This document shows, one piece after another, positions 63,069-64,000 of a DNA stretch of 64,000 nucleotides. The translations under genes were made by a program, and so were the position numbers. The notes beneath the pieces were generated by a model, which was not told where the DNA came from, ran no database searches, and saw only the letters and a program-made list of their open reading frames with translations. The stretch lies in the NCBI GenBank assembly GCA_018054455.1, contig JAGPJL010000001.1, positions 35,882 through 99,881 on the forward strand, in the 5' to 3' direction. Source of the DNA: Parabacteroides sp. GTDB lineage: Bacteria; Bacteroidota; Bacteroidia; Bacteroidales; Tannerellaceae. The number at the start of each line of letters is the position of its first letter. Position 1 is the first letter of the stretch.

Positions 63069-64000
63069 ATGGAAACAAAACCAACACAAGTAGTCATTAT
63101 CGGTGCAGGACTTACAGGACTTACAACCGCTTTTTATCTGACACGCAGAGGAATATCAGTACAGATTGTAGAGTCTGCCGACCGTGTAGGCGGACAAATT
63201 CATACATTTCAGGAAGATGGATTTACCTACGAATCGGGACCTAACACCGGAGTAGTCTCCTACCCCGAAGTAGCAGAGCTATTTGCCGCACTGGAACCCA
63301 ATTGTCATTTAGAAACAGCTAAAGAAGAATCCAAGCGTCGTCTGATTTGGAAAGGAGACCGTTTTCGTGAACTCCCCTCCGGTCTTTTAAGCGCGATAAC
63401 CACTCCCTTGTTCACATTGAAGGATAAATTCAGAATATTGGGAGAACCCTTCCGGGCAAAAGGAACAAATCCTGACGAATCCGTTGCCGGTCTGGCAGGC
63501 AGAAGGTTGGGCAAATCGTTCGTCGACTACGCCGTCGATCCTTTTCTTTCCGGTGTATATGCCGGAGACCCCCATACGCTTGTCACCCGATATGCATTGC
63601 CTAAATTATACAATCTGGAACAAGATTACGGAAGTTTTATCCGCGGTTCTATTGCCAAAGCAAAGATACCGAAGACCGAACGCGACCTGCTTGCTTCCAA
63701 AAAAGTATTTTCAGCCAAGGGAGGATTAAACCAATTGGCCGATGCATTAGCTAAATCCATCGGAACAAAACATATTATATTAGGCGCAAAAGATGTAACG
63801 GTAAATCCCAATTCCAATAAATGGGACATCCGGTATAAAACACATCATGGCGAGCACACCCTTCATGCAGATCAGGTAGTTACTACCATCGGAGCCTATA
63901 ATTTGCCGGCATTACTCCCCTTTATCGATCAAAAAGAGATGGAAGCCATAAGCAATCTGGTATATGCACCGGTAATTCAGGTGAGCGTTGGAATTAAAAA
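63069..64000 (+). CDS. hemG: Protoporphyrinogen oxidase (HemY-type FAD enzyme), 3' end beyond the window
   Basis: 310 visible codons. The FAD-binding Rossmann motif is IIGAGLTGLTTA (G12, G14, G17), followed by the dinucleotide region DRVGGQIHTF and the family segment RRLGKSFVDYAVDPFLSGVYAGDP. This is the FAD-dependent protoporphyrinogen oxidase fold, not the FMN flavodoxin HemG of E. coli; the gene name follows Bacteroidetes usage. It converts protoporphyrinogen IX to protoporphyrin IX. It lies 3 bp after hemN; the frame is open to the window end. Confidence 0.92.
   Translation, partial: METKPTQVVIIGAGLTGLTTAFYLTRRGISVQIVESADRVGGQIHTFQEDGFTYESGPNTGVVSYPEVAELFAALEPNCHLETAKEESKRRLIWKGDRFRELPSGLLSAITTPLFTLKDKFRILGEPFRAKGTNPDESVAGLAGRRLGKSFVDYAVDPFLSGVYAGDPHTLVTRYALPKLYNLEQDYGSFIRGSIAKAKIPKTERDLLASKKVFSAKGGLNQLADALAKSIGTKHIILGAKDVTVNPNSNKWDIRYKTHHGEHTLHADQVVTTIGAYNLPALLPFIDQKEMEAISNLVYAPVIQVSVGIK

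Overview
The window looks like a piece of a Bacteroidales chromosome, plausibly a Parabacteroides/Tannerellaceae-like gut anaerobe. The evidence is two SusC/SusD pairs, a hybrid two-component regulator fused to an AraC domain, many lipoproteins and Tat-signal enzymes, promoters of the Bacteroidota type (TAnnTTTG at -7), and tRNA genes without encoded CCA. The species cannot be fixed from the sequence alone. No insertion sequence, prophage or CRISPR array was seen.

Layout: (1) 1-13277 is a polysaccharide utilisation locus. On the minus strand run a carboxylesterase lipoprotein, SusC, SusD and a GH3 beta-glucosidase cut by the window edge. A hybrid two-component sensor/regulator is divergently transcribed. 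Between the divergent genes lie four [AG]TTCAAA repeats about 21 bp apart. (2) 13278-16200 holds a 63-residue basic protein gene whose 3' part is itself a terminator-like hairpin, a phosphoesterase lipoprotein, a 680-bp repeat-bearing intergenic region, and tRNA-Phe and tRNA-Pro. (3) 16315-22682 holds a Tat-signal isomerase-like protein, then a cell-wall peptide set (NlpC/P60 endopeptidase, dipeptide epimerase, transglutaminase-like lipoprotein), a Yip1-like membrane protein and a DUF3108/TapB-like protein.

(4) 22757-38978, all minus strand, is a complete extracellular and early cytoplasmic sialic acid pathway. It contains a ROK regulator, nanA, nanE, sialidase, GH20 hexosaminidase, two-domain sialate O-acetylesterase and mutarotase, then a separately promoted NanO/NanU-type SusC/SusD pair. 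An identical 23-bp segment containing an AT-rich palindrome lies upstream of both nanA and the SusC gene, and is a candidate operator for the ROK protein. No inner-membrane sialic acid transporter is present. (5) 39033-48908 holds housekeeping and stress genes: metallo-hydrolase, AraC regulator, YceI, extradiol dioxygenase, tRNA-Ala, DUF4286, ruvC, gdhA, a large receiver plus PPDK_N protein, and sfsA.

(6) 49008-64000 begins with tRNA-Trp and continues as one tightly packed plus-strand run of at least twelve genes. These are a tetraheme NrfH/NapC-like cytochrome fused to a SUMF1 domain, a Tat-signal Gfo/Idh/MocA oxidoreductase, a Tat-signal isomerase-like protein, a degenerate RIC/ScdA-like protein, a LuxR-type regulator, FetA/FetB ABC components, two paralogous TonB-dependent receptors, an AmpG/RhtX-like MFS carrier, HemN and HemG. 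The arrangement suggests an iron/porphyrin acquisition operon feeding terminal haem synthesis, joined to a periplasmic redox module.

The strongest leads for something new are the ArfA-like architecture of the 63-residue gene at 13351, the cytochrome-SUMF1 fusion and its long operon, and the shared sialic acid operator.
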